A program made the translations under genes and the position numbers. Below, piece after piece: positions 11,716 to 22,769 of a DNA stretch of 64,000 nucleotides; within the stretch, counting starts at the first letter, position 1; every line of letters begins with the position of its first letter. The DNA is taken from assembly GCA_039881045.1 (NCBI GenBank), contig JAYWVB010000008.1:682001-746000 (forward strand). Direction: 5' to 3'. The notes beneath the pieces are model-generated. The model saw nothing but the letters and a program-made list of their open reading frames with translations. It was not told the origin of the DNA and made no database searches. The stretch is from Chaetomium olivaceum (taxonomy: Eukaryota > Ascomycota > Sordariomycetes > Sordariales > Chaetomiaceae).

Positions 11716-12612
11716 TCACGCAGTATCCAGAACCACCACTTCCGCCTCGGCGTCACCCACGCTCTCCACAACAAGCTTGTCTCCCGCATTGACACCATCC
11801 ACAAACGCGCCGTCCCCCTCCACAAGCACATCCTCCCTGCCATCCAACCTGATCTTCGCCTTCCCCCCCTTCATCATGGGCAAGTGCACATAGACCTTCC
11901 TCTTCGCCGCCTCCGTCGCCTTCGCACCCACAACCCACTCAAACTTATTCTCCGGCGCGATAATCCCCGCCGCCATCACAAAATCCGCATGAATCGCGAT
12001 CGTCCCCGGAATCGTCGGCTCGGCAGCCTTCTCCTGCGCGGCCGTCGCATCAACACCGCCCTTCAGCGGGCTGAGTAAGGTGACAAACCCTTTCCGCTTG
12101 TCGTCGTCGCCGTAGTGGCCCCGGCCGTACCGCGGCGCCAGCCCGCGCTTCCACGGCGTCGCCCAGATCTGCAGGAAGTGCACGGGCTCTCGCCCGTAGT
12201 TGTACTCGGCGTGCGTGACGCCCGTTCCCGCGGTCGTGAACTGGATGTCGCCGCGCCGGATGCGGCAGAAGAGCTCGGATTCGGTCTCTGCTTCCGTGGT
12301 GGCGGCGGCGGCCTTTTTCTTTTGTTGGGTTGAATCGGTGTGTGTCAGCTCGCCGGACAGGACGTAGCTGAAGATCTCAAAGTCGCGGTGCGGGTGCGTC
12401 GGGAAGCCCGAGTTGCCTTTGACCCGGTCCTCGTTCAGCACCCGCAGGGCGCCGAACTGGGTGAAGTCGGGGTTGTGCCACCCGCCGAAGCTAAACGAGT
12501 GATAGGTATCGAGCCAGCCGCCGTGCGTGGCGTGCCCCCGGGCCGCGGAGCGGTGGGGTGTGATTTTGGCGTGGCGGAGTGTGTTGGTCATGGCGGTTTT
12601 GATGGTGTTCAT
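11716..12612 (-). CDS. pirin family protein
   Basis: Single-exon bicupin of 298 residues, complete and unbroken. Pirins are Fe-binding cupins acting as nuclear cofactors or quercetinases. The N-terminal cupin shows the metal-binding set: two His in FPTHPHRDFEIFSYVLSGEL, and a His and Glu in GTGVTHAEYN. It also shows the family signature FGGWHNPDFTQFG and the FLQIWATPWKRGLAPRYG strand. A Lys/Ala/Thr/Glu-rich insert (KKKAAAATTEAETE) sits in the loop after GELTHTDS. The second cupin, in the C-terminal half, lacks clear metal ligands, as is usual. A second Met at residue 8 is an alternative start. Confidence 0.92.
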   Translation of the reverse strand: MNTIKTAMTNTLRHAKITPHRSAARGHATHGGWLDTYHSFSFGGWHNPDFTQFGALRVLNEDRVKGNSGFPTHPHRDFEIFSYVLSGELTHTDSTQQKKKAAAATTEAETESELFCRIRRGDIQFTTAGTGVTHAEYNYGREPVHFLQIWATPWKRGLAPRYGRGHYGDDDKRKGFVTLLSPLKGGVDATAAQEKAAEPTIPGTIAIHADFVMAAGIIAPENKFEWVVGAKATEAAKRKVYVHLPMMKGGKAKIRLDGREDVLVEGDGAFVDGVNAGDKLVVESVGDAEAEVVVLDTA

Positions 12613-13619
12613 GTGAGAATGCTTTTTGGGTGTGATGTTGGGGTTTAGGTGTTAGGCTTTGAGATTTGTTTTACAGGATCGGCTGATGACTTGGGATCGA
12701 GTGTAAGGTATCGAGATTTGGTGTTCGAGAAATTCACTTTTCGGGGAGGAGATGAGGATGGCTTGCTTCTTATACTAAAAAGAAATACCGTGAAGAATCA
12801 AGTAGCAGTGTAGTTTGAAACATGGTGATTTGGTGAGCATTGCAAAAGGATTATCCACATAAATCACCTAGAAAGCCGTCTAGACTTTCCGTTTCTTGAT
12901 GCCCTCATCGTGACTGATGGTAAAAAGTGGAGACTTAGCTTGCCAGGCGCTGACGGATGATTACCTCACGATTTGTTTGGCTCAGTGGATGAATCAGCAG
13001 GGCTCCACTCGCAACTTCAACTCACTCCTTTTCATCACCATCACCATCACCATCACCCGCAATCCAGTAGCTCGGCATCACTATTTATCGCCATGATCCT
13101 CGATCCGAAGCTAGAGCTAGAACAATGCATTGCGTACACTCGAGAGCATCCCGCTGTTGCTCTTGTCCCTTTCCTATGACGACGCAGAATTCCTGACATG
13201 ATGCTCGATTTCCACGTCCCCATCCGCATTCGGTCGGCAAAGCGCCAAAGTTTGGCCAGATGGCGCACTTGTGCTCTGGCTGTGGTTATGCCTTTTTTGT
13301 TCTACCTTCCCTTCTTTGTTCGTCCAACAGGGGCTTGGGTTTGTAAACTATCAGGTTCCTGAACAGCCTTGTTGGAACGACACACCACAACGCCATTGTC
13401 ACTGCATCTGATTGTGCGTGTCTGCCCTTGTATATTATGATACCTATTTATGATGCCGTCCATCGGCAGTATTTTTCGATGCCCTTCTTGACTGAGCACC
13501 TCCCGTCCTCTCCCCATATCCATATATTGATCAACCTGCTTTCTTTTCCAGAAGGCGGGCGAACCAAACACCAAAACAGCACAACATTCTGTCCCACACC
13601 TGGCTTCCCTCTATTCAAC
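12613..13619. other. divergent promoter region, no gene seen
   Basis: Separates the pirin gene and the Cys-rich orphan gene, which diverge. Contains a CATCAC hexamer repeat at 13033-13056. An in-frame ATG at 13428 would extend the downstream protein by 64 residues, but the added sequence looks non-conserved. Confidence 0.5.
13033..13056. repeat. microsatellite (CATCAC)4
   Basis: Four perfect hexamer units upstream of the Cys-rich orphan gene. No coding role is evident. Confidence 0.85.
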
Positions 13620-15398
13620 ATGTGCTACATCCCCTACAACATCTATACGGTATGCGCCCATACTCGGATAGGAGATGTCGTCCAGTGTGGTCGACAAACA
13701 GCCAGAAATGCGCAATTGGAAGACGGTAATTGGTGTGCCAACTTCCAGTTGGCCCTCCGGACCTGCCGTCCAGTCGAGCTGGCGAAGCTCAAGTACTGGT
13801 TTTGCCCGACATGCCGCGCACACTACAAGATGTATGACACCAACGGTGTAGACGCCATCTTGAACTACTGGGCCTACAAAGCCATGGCCGGCTTTGCCTA
13901 CAGCGTCCCTCCCGGGGCAGTTCCCGGTGATTTGGTCTTTGGCTGGACCCCGCCTGTCCTTGACGGGCGCCCAAAAGTCCGGTGCGAGCTCCTCGCGCTT
14001 GATACGGCGTGGCCTCATAACACGTTTGAGACGAAGGTTCAGTGGCTGCGGAGGCTTGAAAGGGCTCGGACAGTGACGCTGGAACTGGCTAAGACTTGGT
14101 CCGGCAGGCCGGGTTCCATACGGAGCAGCGAGGAAATTGATGTACAACCGGCGCTGACATTTCCCATGTCTGCGTACCCGTTTCCTTATACCCGTGATCA
14201 TGTACTCAGCCCGATCACGGAGGCCACCGATTCTATGGGATCTGCTGCAAACCTGCCTCCGTGGAAGGAAACCGTAACTCGGGGGACAAAGCAAGTCCAC
14301 CTCAACACGCTTGCAAAGCTGTGCGGGGAGGATAAGACTCCCCCACGGAGATTGCCTTTTTGGTTAGGCGGAGCAGAGAGTACGAGTTCATCTGACGTAT
14401 CACTAGTTGACGTTCCGTTGGACCCTACGAAGTCTTGGGCTTCATCAGTTAGCGAGGAGATGACGGACGAAAAGTCTGACCAGGCCTCGGTACCGCTCTC
14501 TCAGCCGCCGAGCCGTCAACTGACTGAGCAATTTAGTCACCCGCAACACACCGTCCAGCCCGACTTCACCGCACCCGATACGTCTTGTCCGGAACTTTTG
14601 TGGGATGGCTCTGGGGAAGCTTCGGACAGCATGGGGGATGGCAATGTTCCTAAAACCCGCTTTAAGTATTGGGATCATGAGGCGTGGGAGGACAGCCCAA
14701 CTAGCACTGCCTCTGTTGAGCCAGCCCGAGAATCCCTGAAGAAAGAATTGGAACGCGCTCGGATCAGTGAGGGACTGGCCTATGATCTGGCTGATAGTCT
14801 CCCAGTTGAGCCAGCCCAGAACGCACCTCACGGAGATATCACATCAACTCTCCAGACCGATGTCATCCCGAACCATGAAGCGTTTGCCGACGTTGCCCTC
14901 GAGGAGTCCAACGCGGAAACCGTGACAGAGGAGCAGGAGCAGGATAAGCCCAACATGACCAGTCATTTCTCCGTCTCGGAATTCGACCCGGACGAGGCAG
15001 CTGAGCGAGCCAGCATCGCTTCTGTTAGCTCGGCTTCAGAGGATGAGGCTTTCAACTTTGAAGATCCCGACACCACCGCCCCGGTGCCCCAGACAACAGA
15101 AGAAGTGCAGGAGTCCAAGTCGCCAGAACAACGTGAGTCTGGTGGTTCCAGTGAGTCTGGTGGTTCCCGCAGCATTATTATTCAATTTCCCGCGCCGGAG
15201 ATTGTTGTTGTCGCTGCTGAGCCCACTCGCCAGCTCTCCCCGCCGCCCAGGTCCGTTCGCGCGGACAGCGAGAGCCCAAATTCAGACATTTTCTGGAGTG
15301 ATTTTGGAAAGCGATTGCCTCGTGATTCTGGGTTATTTCCCGGTATGATGGGTAATATGCCACAGAGGTTGAGCTCTACCGCTATTGGGGCCATGTAA
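13620..15398 (+). CDS. Cys-rich N-terminal domain protein with acidic disordered tail, function unknown
   Basis: Single exon of 592 residues from the chosen start (MCYIPYN). I prefer this start because the Cys-rich domain begins at once; an in-frame ATG at 13428 would give 656 residues. The first 75 residues carry spaced Cys/His (YTVCAHTR, VVQCG, NWCAN, RTCRP, FCPTCRAHY) that could bind zinc. An Arg/Leu-rich helical stretch follows (VQWLRRLERARTVTLELAKTW). From residue 180 on the protein is Ser/Pro/Glu-rich and probably disordered, with short duplicated pieces (ESGGSSESGG; two VEPA segments). Fungal proteins starting this way are common and uncharacterised. No enzyme motif is visible. Confidence 0.72.
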   Translation: MCYIPYNIYTVCAHTRIGDVVQCGRQTARNAQLEDGNWCANFQLALRTCRPVELAKLKYWFCPTCRAHYKMYDTNGVDAILNYWAYKAMAGFAYSVPPGAVPGDLVFGWTPPVLDGRPKVRCELLALDTAWPHNTFETKVQWLRRLERARTVTLELAKTWSGRPGSIRSSEEIDVQPALTFPMSAYPFPYTRDHVLSPITEATDSMGSAANLPPWKETVTRGTKQVHLNTLAKLCGEDKTPPRRLPFWLGGAESTSSSDVSLVDVPLDPTKSWASSVSEEMTDEKSDQASVPLSQPPSRQLTEQFSHPQHTVQPDFTAPDTSCPELLWDGSGEASDSMGDGNVPKTRFKYWDHEAWEDSPTSTASVEPARESLKKELERARISEGLAYDLADSLPVEPAQNAPHGDITSTLQTDVIPNHEAFADVALEESNAETVTEEQEQDKPNMTSHFSVSEFDPDEAAERASIASVSSASEDEAFNFEDPDTTAPVPQTTEEVQESKSPEQRESGGSSESGGSRSIIIQFPAPEIVVVAAEPTRQLSPPPRSVRADSESPNSDIFWSDFGKRLPRDSGLFPGMMGNMPQRLSSTAIGAM

Positions 15399-15824
15399 AT
15401 AACCCCTTTTTCTTTTTTGTTTTTATTAGAAGACAGATGCCATAACTTAGATGAATGATAGTGAGAACGAGACATGGTTAGGCTTATCGAGACAAGCGAA
15501 ACCTTGGAGACTCATTCTCGGTATCAGGTTTATCCGAAGTTAATATTCTTATAAATCACCCAAGCAAGTTGAAGATATGTGTGATGTGATTCATTGTGAT
15601 GTGATGTCCCTCAGCTCCACCTCCCTGTTCTCCAAGCCATATTCGGGTTTCAAGGGTTAGGGTGACTGGTGACGTCCTGCGGCGTGACTCTTATCGGCCA
15701 GCTACAGGGCCGATAAAAATGCCCCGCCATCAATCGAGCGCGCCTCCAAGTCAAGCACCTCTTCGTCTTTGTTCAACGACACTCTCCAGTATTCAGCCCG
15801 AATTGCACCGGATCCCGAGACTCG
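15399..15824. other. intergenic region, VMS1 promoter
   Basis: 3' region of the orphan gene and promoter of VMS1. A GTTAGGGT element (telobox-like half site) lies near 15655. Otherwise nothing recognised. Confidence 0.4.
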
Positions 15825-17801
15825 ATGGAAAAGGCACAGGATGGGCTGCTACGGCGGCCCCTCTATCTATTTGACCTACCTCCAGAAATACTCAATTCGC
15901 TCACTCTCAAACCAGACGCTGGGTTGCCTGTCGCAGATGCGCCTACTGCAGCTTTGACTTCCTCTGGGGAACTGACTCCGAGTCCCGCCAGCGCCGATAA
16001 TATCCTCGGATCGCAAGCCTGCTCCCTATGCGGCATGTCCTTTGCTGCCGTCGAGGAGCAAAAGGAGCATCTCAAAACCGATCTCCATTACTACAACCTT
16101 AAACAAAAGTTGAACGGTCTCAAACCCGTTTCCGAAGCCGAGTTCGAGAAACTTGTCGAGGAGAACGATGTGAGCATCTCGGGGTCGGACACGTCAGATA
16201 ACGAGGATGAGGAGGACGAGCCGCCGCGCAAGGAAACAACGCTTTCGGCCTTGTTGAAGAAGCAGGCATCGCTGGCCGATAAGCGCAACACGGATGATGG
16301 GGACGCGGAGGCAGAACCAAAGAAAAAGAGGGGCGCAGGGAAACCGCCATTGCTATGGTTTGAGTCGCCACAGCTTCCAGAGCGCACTTATTTTGGGATA
16401 TACAGGGGGTTGTTCACTGCAAAGGAGTTGGACAAGGAAGATGCGATTGTCGAGGCCATCAAACAACGACAATTACCGCCGATATCCATGCCCAAAGCCG
16501 CCAAGGATGGGAATACCATCCCGCCGGCGTACAATGGCAGGCACATCTTTCTCTGCATGATGGGAGGCGGCCACTTCGCCGCCATGGTAGTGTGCCTAGC
16601 GCCGAGGAAGTCAAAGCACGGTTCGGTTGGGCCGCTCAACAGGGAGGCTGTCGTTTTGGCGCACAAGACCTTCCACAGGTACACGACTCGACGCAAACAG
16701 GGTGGCTCGCAGTCTGCCAACGACAACGCCAAGGGAGCCGCCCATTCTGCCGGTGCCTCGATACGTCGGTACAACGAACAAGCCCTCGTCGACGACATCC
16801 GAGAGCTTCTCAGTGACTGGAAAGCTTTGATCGACACGTCGGACCTACTCTTCATCCGAGCGACCGGGGCGACAAACCGACGGACTTTGTTCGGGCCTTA
16901 CGACGACCAGGTCATGCGCTCCAATGACCCTCGTATCAGGGGTTTCCCTTTTTCCACGCGAAGAGCAACGCAGAACGAGCTCATGCGCGCGTTTATTGAA
17001 CTTACCCGTCTCAAGGTCAAGGAGATCCTCCCTGAAGAGGTTTCTACACCAACCGACACAGCCAAACCCTCCAAACCAAAGACCGACTCCAAACCGGCCC
17101 CGCCAAAACTCACCGAAGAAGAGGAAGCCGCGCTCTTCCACACGAACCAAATTCAAGCCATGATCCGGCGCTCCAAACTGCCCGCCCTGCTCACCTACCT
17201 CACCACCAACAACCTCCCCGCCACCTTCCTCTTCCAACCCGCCGACACGCAACAGAACCACCACGCGCCGACCGCCCTCCACCTGGCCGCCGCCCAAAAC
17301 TCGGCCCCGCTCGTCACCGGCCTCCTCACGCGCGCCAAGGCCGACCCCACCCTCCCCAACAGCGAAGGCAAGACCCCGTTCGACCTCGCCGGCGACCGCG
17401 CCACCCGCGACGCCTTCCGCGTGGCCCGCGCCGAGCTGGGCGAAGACGCATGGGACTGGGACGCCGCGCGCGTGCCGGCGGCGCTGGCGCGCGAGGAGGC
17501 TGAGAAGCGCGCGGAGAGGGAGAGGCAGGCGGCGGAGCGCGAGGAAGGGCTGCGGAGGGCTGCCGAGGAGGAGCGGCTGAAGGTGGAGGGCCCGCAGGTG
17601 GGTGATGCGGTGGCGTCGGGGAATGGGAGGCGGGGGAAGAAGGGCGGGTATATTTTGGGGACGGGGCCGCCTAAGACGGCGGAGGAGAGGCGGGCGGAGG
17701 AGGCGAGGGGGTTGACGGGGGAGCAGAGGGCGCGGTTGGAGAGGGAACGCAGGGCGAGGGCGGCGGAGGAGAGGTTGAGGCGGTTGCAGGCGGGCGGGTG
17801 A
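15825..17801 (+). CDS. VMS1: Vms1/ANKZF1 peptidyl-tRNA nuclease of ribosome quality control
   Basis: Single exon, 658 residues, unbroken. Vms1 releases stalled nascent chains from 60S subunits by cleaving peptidyl-tRNA and binds Cdc48. In order: a C2H2 zinc finger at about residues 66-90 (CSLCGMSF, then HLKTDLH); an acidic linker; the VLRF1 release-factor-like domain (about 160-400) with GGGHFAA and the catalytic loop KQGGSQS, whose Gln takes the role of the GGQ glutamine; two ankyrin repeats at about 485-535 (TALHLAAAQ, KTPFDLAGD); and a long charged C-terminal helix ending in an Arg/Ala/Glu-rich VCP-interacting motif (about 615-655, RRAEEARGLTGEQRARLERE). It acts in the cytosol and at stressed mitochondria. 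Length and domain order match the family. Confidence 0.93.
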   Translation: MEKAQDGLLRRPLYLFDLPPEILNSLTLKPDAGLPVADAPTAALTSSGELTPSPASADNILGSQACSLCGMSFAAVEEQKEHLKTDLHYYNLKQKLNGLKPVSEAEFEKLVEENDVSISGSDTSDNEDEEDEPPRKETTLSALLKKQASLADKRNTDDGDAEAEPKKKRGAGKPPLLWFESPQLPERTYFGIYRGLFTAKELDKEDAIVEAIKQRQLPPISMPKAAKDGNTIPPAYNGRHIFLCMMGGGHFAAMVVCLAPRKSKHGSVGPLNREAVVLAHKTFHRYTTRRKQGGSQSANDNAKGAAHSAGASIRRYNEQALVDDIRELLSDWKALIDTSDLLFIRATGATNRRTLFGPYDDQVMRSNDPRIRGFPFSTRRATQNELMRAFIELTRLKVKEILPEEVSTPTDTAKPSKPKTDSKPAPPKLTEEEEAALFHTNQIQAMIRRSKLPALLTYLTTNNLPATFLFQPADTQQNHHAPTALHLAAAQNSAPLVTGLLTRAKADPTLPNSEGKTPFDLAGDRATRDAFRVARAELGEDAWDWDAARVPAALAREEAEKRAERERQAAEREEGLRRAAEEERLKVEGPQVGDAVASGNGRRGKKGGYILGTGPPKTAEERRAEEARGLTGEQRARLERERRARAAEERLRRLQAGG

Positions 17802-18392
17802 GTCGGAAGGGAAAGGGGAGTTGGTAGCTGAATGGACTTGATTGTTTGAGGTATCCGTCATCGACCTCTCCCCTCCCTATTTTCCTATGGTGGTGCCTAG
17901 TGTGATAGTGCTTGGTGGTGTTTCCGACGACTGGCGGGTGCCTTTCCTGGCAGTGGAGAAGGAAAAGACTCGCAGGACAGCCAACAGCCAAACGGGATAT
18001 CGCACTCCGTCTTGCAGCAACAACAACAACACTGACTTCAAGTTGGCCCCTGCACCAACTGCTCACCCCCAAGGTACATCATCGAGATGGCCATGTCTAG
18101 CGGGCGGGGGTGTGCAATCATCCAACGCCTAGTTTCCCGGCCTGGGCACTCGGCCTAGCCACTTTGGCCTCTCTACGAAAGTAGACAAAAAGACCACCCC
18201 GAAACGGGAACAACCCAACAACTCGACAACCACCCAGGCCGACAAAACACAACCCAGCACTTTGTACTACAAACACTCGTACCTATCTCACCGGCAGGCA
18301 GACCGACATAACATGTCATAACAGGCTGAGACGACGGACGGACGAACGGACAGGCTGCTGAGAAAGCGATCGGTTCGGTTCGGTCCCGAAGC

Positions 18393-18409
18393 AAAAAAAA
18401 AAAAAAAAA
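18393..18409. repeat. poly(A) run, 17 nt
   Basis: Uninterrupted A tract directly after a GGTTCGGTTCGGTCCCG stretch. No target-site duplication or retroposon body was recognised beside it. Confidence 0.8.
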
Positions 18410-21400
18410 CAGGCTTAGTTAGGCCGGGCCGCTACGGCGGGTCTCACTCGTTTCGTTCTTCGTTCTTCGTTCCCGGATCCGGGGGGGGAAAAGGCAAGGC
18501 AGGAGTGAGTGGGAGAGGGAGCCCTTACCGAAGGCCGACCGGGGCGGCGGGCGCCCCCCGCCCCCGATTCGGCCCCACCCTTCCCTTCCCTCCCCTGCGG
18601 CTTTTAACGGGCGCGGTTGTCTGTCAGCACTTAAAGAAGTGGGCCTGCTACTGTATGTATGTATACGGGAGTGTTGGTGGCGGTTGTGGTTTGTGGTCTG
18701 TGGGGTGTGGTTGCTGTGCCGCAGTGGGAAAGGAGGCGTGTTGGTACTAGTGTATGTATGTATGTACATGTAGTTGGGGGTTTGGTTCTTGTGGTTGGAT
18801 TACTTGTGGCCAGGACCTGCCTACGTACGATCCGTGATGGAATAACTATCGGACGGTCGTGTGTTGTCGTATAAGGCCGTGCTGTTGGACATGTTTGGCG
18901 GCCTAGATGATGCCTGCGGGAGGGTCGGCGGGTTGTGAATAGAGTTGGGCAAGATCTGCAGATCTGATGTTTCCGAGGCCGTTGTGCCCGAGGACCGCAG
19001 ACCCGAGGCGTTGAGCTTCTTTTTACATCCACGTAACTATCCGGTTACGCGGATGCGCCGGGCTGTTGCAGATGGATTGCCTACCTTGGCCTGGTTTTCA
19101 TACTCTCATACGAACACATGGGCTGCTTATGTGGTGTTTGTGGCGTCCACCTCAATCATCTTCGCCGCACCGTGCCACTCTCACAGGGAATGCTGCCCCG
19201 GCCTTCTCTGGTTACAATCGAAGGCGTCCTCGTCCGGGTTGGGAGCTCTCGGACTATTTTCCCCCGACGCATCCGAAGAAGGGCTGCTTACAACGAGTTT
19301 GTTTGTGTGTTGGGGCATGTCGCTCGGACTGAAGCAACTCAGCCGAGCCCGTTGGGCACTCCGCGCGTGATGACCTACTGAGGTCCTCCCAACTGCCGGC
19401 GATGCCCAGAGTGTCTAGGTCGGACTCAGGTTCTCGTTTTGGCCTGCTCCCGGTGGTAGAGGAGATTGGTGCCACCGCGGAACTGACGGCTTTGAACGGA
19501 CAGGCCCAAAAAAGAGGCATGATCTTCCCGAGAGCAACCAAAGTGACCATGTCCCCTGTTTGGCCGGTCTCTCTCGGTCAATTCTGGGGTTGGACGGGTC
19601 CCTCAACAAGACCGCATTGCCGGGACTCGGAGATAACCTCGTGCTCCAAGGCCTGGCATAGCCACAATGATGGCGGATGGAAGAAAGGGAAAGCTGTGAT
19701 GGTGGGGACTAAGAGACCGGAGCTCCGGCAAGATGGGGCCAGTTTTGTCGCATCATCACGACACGAGCTGGCTGAAGCCGACTAACAACAGACCGAAACC
19801 AAGCGTGAGGAAGTCCTTCGCCGTTGGGGTTGCATCACTTGTCAAACAAGGAAACGTGCTTCCCCTGAGTTTGGCCGTTCCGGGCGTTGCATTGCTGCCA
19901 AGCGACGTGGTCTGTGAGGTAGCTTTTTGGTGTCTGGGGATGTCCCAGCGTGCACCGGTGCACAAACTATCGGTACGCTACTTTGTGCACGAGATCTCGC
20001 CAACGGGGCGAATATGGGTCCATCGGGGAATTAACGGCCAATCTGTGCCGAGTACCGTCATTGCCATTTTGTCGCTGTAATCTGTCGAGAAGCGCTGATA
20101 TGTGAGACCTGCTGGTGATGATAGCTGCTTTGTGCAGCACTAGTTACCTACCTCCCCAGTATTTCGTACGTTCGTTGACGATCGCGGCTGATGTTGAAAA
20201 TGGAGAACTAGGCGCCAGAGACGGCGGTTGTTGTCAAAGAAGGCTGAAGAGATGCTCCGCTGATCGATGCGGGTTTCCGATCTGATAGGCACCTAGCGAT
20301 TCGCCCGCTTCTTGGGCGGCAGGTTCATCCCGTCCGAATTCTCCGACGAGAGATGGAACCTGGGTTGGATACGATTGGGGCTAAAATTGGCACCATGTGG
20401 GCCCCTTTTGACTTGAGATCTCCTCTCAGAGCGAGCTCTCTCTCACTTGAGACATGCACAAAGTTTGCCATCAGTTAAGCGCTGTCAGTCAATTTACTGC
20501 GCTTATACCAAGTAATGTGATAGACAGGTTTGAATGACGAGATGCATTATTGTATTGCCTTGGTAGCAGAATCGGAGGGTTATGGAAATGGTATCTATCT
20601 ATTCGTAATTGTTTGTTCTATTTTAACCATGGAGGCACTGCAGTGGCTCGAAATACTGTGTAACGGGGCGCACAGATCTAGTCAGTGGCTGTGGTCGTAC
20701 CAACCAAAGCAGTTCTCAAATGAGTTGACTGTCCCGAGTTTGCAAAGAAGCAATCCACTTCCTGAATCAAGCCGCTGCCAGTCAACTGCCGGACGAGGGC
20801 AGTCACGACCTTGCGAAAATGGCCGAGGTGGAGTGGGGCCCATCTGGAACAGAGCGCCAAGACTCTCGCGCTTTCGGCGCCCACGTACCTGAAACATGAA
20901 ACCCTCTGGCGCCCAGGCTAACAAAGACTGACTTTGAAACACGGCACTCGATCGAGTGGGCTGCCGATGGCCACACAAACCTGGAACCCGGGAACGGACG
21001 ACTTGTTACGAATAGAAACACTCAGAAATCGGAGGGTTTTTCAGCTGGCATCTCTCGGAAAACGAAGCAGTCACACGCATATTGCTGCTTCTTGAGCACA
21101 GAGCGGTAACAAGCCCTAACCAGCAAGCGGCAAGCCCTAAACAGTAAAGCAGCAAAGCACTAACTATACGTATGTACCTACACAGTACACACTAAACACC
21201 AAAAACTCAACATCGCTTGCGTTTACTTGTAGTTAGCGACCAGGGCGGTTTTCTGAATCGAGAAGGTCAGCCCGCCGTTACTGATCCTTTTGGGAAACGC
21301 TTCCATCGCTACACAGTAGCTCTGTGGGGAACCCTTCGAGCAATGGTGGAATGGTTGCAAGGGTAACGGCGCAAGCAAAAGTGCAAGCAACTCTTGGCAC

Positions 21401-22494
21401 GACGTGACTGTCCATCGCCAACCACGCGAGACCCAGGAACAAGCGTTCCGGTTAACATTCCCGGCAACAGTTGCGCTCGGAGGACAAAGCTCAGGCGAAC
21501 GCTCCTGTACCTGCAGTAGCGTCGCCGGCGTGGCTGAGCAAGCCACCACCTGTTTCATGGGAAGCACCGTTCGATTTTCGATCGCCTCAGGGGTCAAGAG
21601 TCTGGATCTTATGTCCTTCTTACAGATCTGTGTTTGCTCACAATCCCATTGCTCTGGCCTGTTCTTGAGAGGCACGGGGAGATTAACGATATTTTACAGA
21701 TGCGTGTCCCAATCAACGGCCGGATTACGTAGGGCCTGATTTCAACCTTATTTGACTCCTTCACCAGTCAGCGCGACCTCCCCCGAAAAGAGTATCCTTG
21801 AGGAGGCAACCTTTTGTCGGTTTTGGCGTCGAATGTGTAACCGATTGGCCGTGTGTGTTGGGTCGGGCTCGAACCGCCCCCTGGGCCAGATCTCGAGCAG
21901 ACCCCCTGTTTGGCTACCCCCCTGTTTACCCACCCCTGCTGGCCAACCATGCGAGCCCAGGTTGCTGCCGCTGGCCAGAGCCGCGCGCCACCCCAGCAGT
22001 CCAGCACCCTTGGATACAACGTCAACGGAGCGGTGGGACCTTGTTACCTTGACGAATCTCTCCCCGTCCAAGTGGTATTGGGTATTGCCGCGAGGGAGTT
22101 GTGCAACCACGCCCGCACCGCAGAAAGGGATCTCGACAACCACTCCCCCAGTGTCCCTTACCCAAAGCTGCGAGACATGCTACCCTGCAATGTCGAGCTT
22201 TGCCATTCCGGGCTGGGCCGTCCATTACCCGCCTCTCCCATTGGTTCCTGGCCCCTTTCAAGTGAAAGAAAGAGATCCGTGCCTGGGGAAAGTCAAAGTC
22301 CAAGTTAGTCGACTTCGACATGTACTCACAGTATTCTGGGCTCCCTGAACCATCCCTGGATCCGCCCTGGCCACCACGGACACCCCTGGTCACCAGTTGT
22401 GGCCCTGTTCTTTGTTCCGCTCTCACCCCCGGTGGAGTTTTTGGCCTGCAAGGGTCGAGTGACTTCCAAGCTTCTCGTAGCTGATGGCTCCGTG

Positions 22495-22500
22495 TATATA
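22495..22500 (+). promoter_or_regulatory. candidate TATA box of the mucin gene
   Basis: TATATA about 270 nt upstream of the mucin start codon, followed by a pyrimidine-rich stretch (about 22510-22660) of the kind often seen near fungal transcription starts. Position and sequence only. Confidence 0.4.
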
Positions 22501-22769
22501 GCAGCGACTGCCAACCCTCCTCTCACTCTTGTTTCCGATTCTATCACCAAGTCCGGTGTCCTCCTTTCTTCCAGTCTCAGTGTGACCAACAGAGGCAAAG
22601 CCATTCGCTTCTTTGCCTTTTCTTCTTTCTTGACGCTTCATTGTTCATACTGTCTCCCAACCGAGTTCTTATTATTTGAAGGCGCCAGTTCCGCCCGTTC
22701 ACCTCTTACACCGACCAAGACTATCGTTTCCTGTTAGCATCCATTCAGAGCAGCGGCAACAGTTTCAAT

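Larger units (their letters stand above)
17802..22769. other. 5 kb gene-free stretch
   Basis: No open frame here shows conserved motifs, although several reach 100-200 codons by chance in GC-rich sequence. Contains a 17-base A run (18393-18409), GT/TATG-rich patches at about 18640-18780, and many short direct repeats. The last few hundred bases are the promoter and leader of the mucin gene. Non-coding transcripts cannot be excluded. Confidence 0.5.

Noticed and set aside
13428..13619. 64-residue N-terminal extension of the Cys-rich orphan protein
   Set aside because: His/Ser/Pro-rich sequence in a promoter-like region. The Cys-rich domain starts at the internal Met at 13620.
21752..22348. 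198-codon plus-strand frame upstream of the mucin
   Set aside because: Pro/Ser/Arg-rich, no motif, and three alternative frames are equally open.
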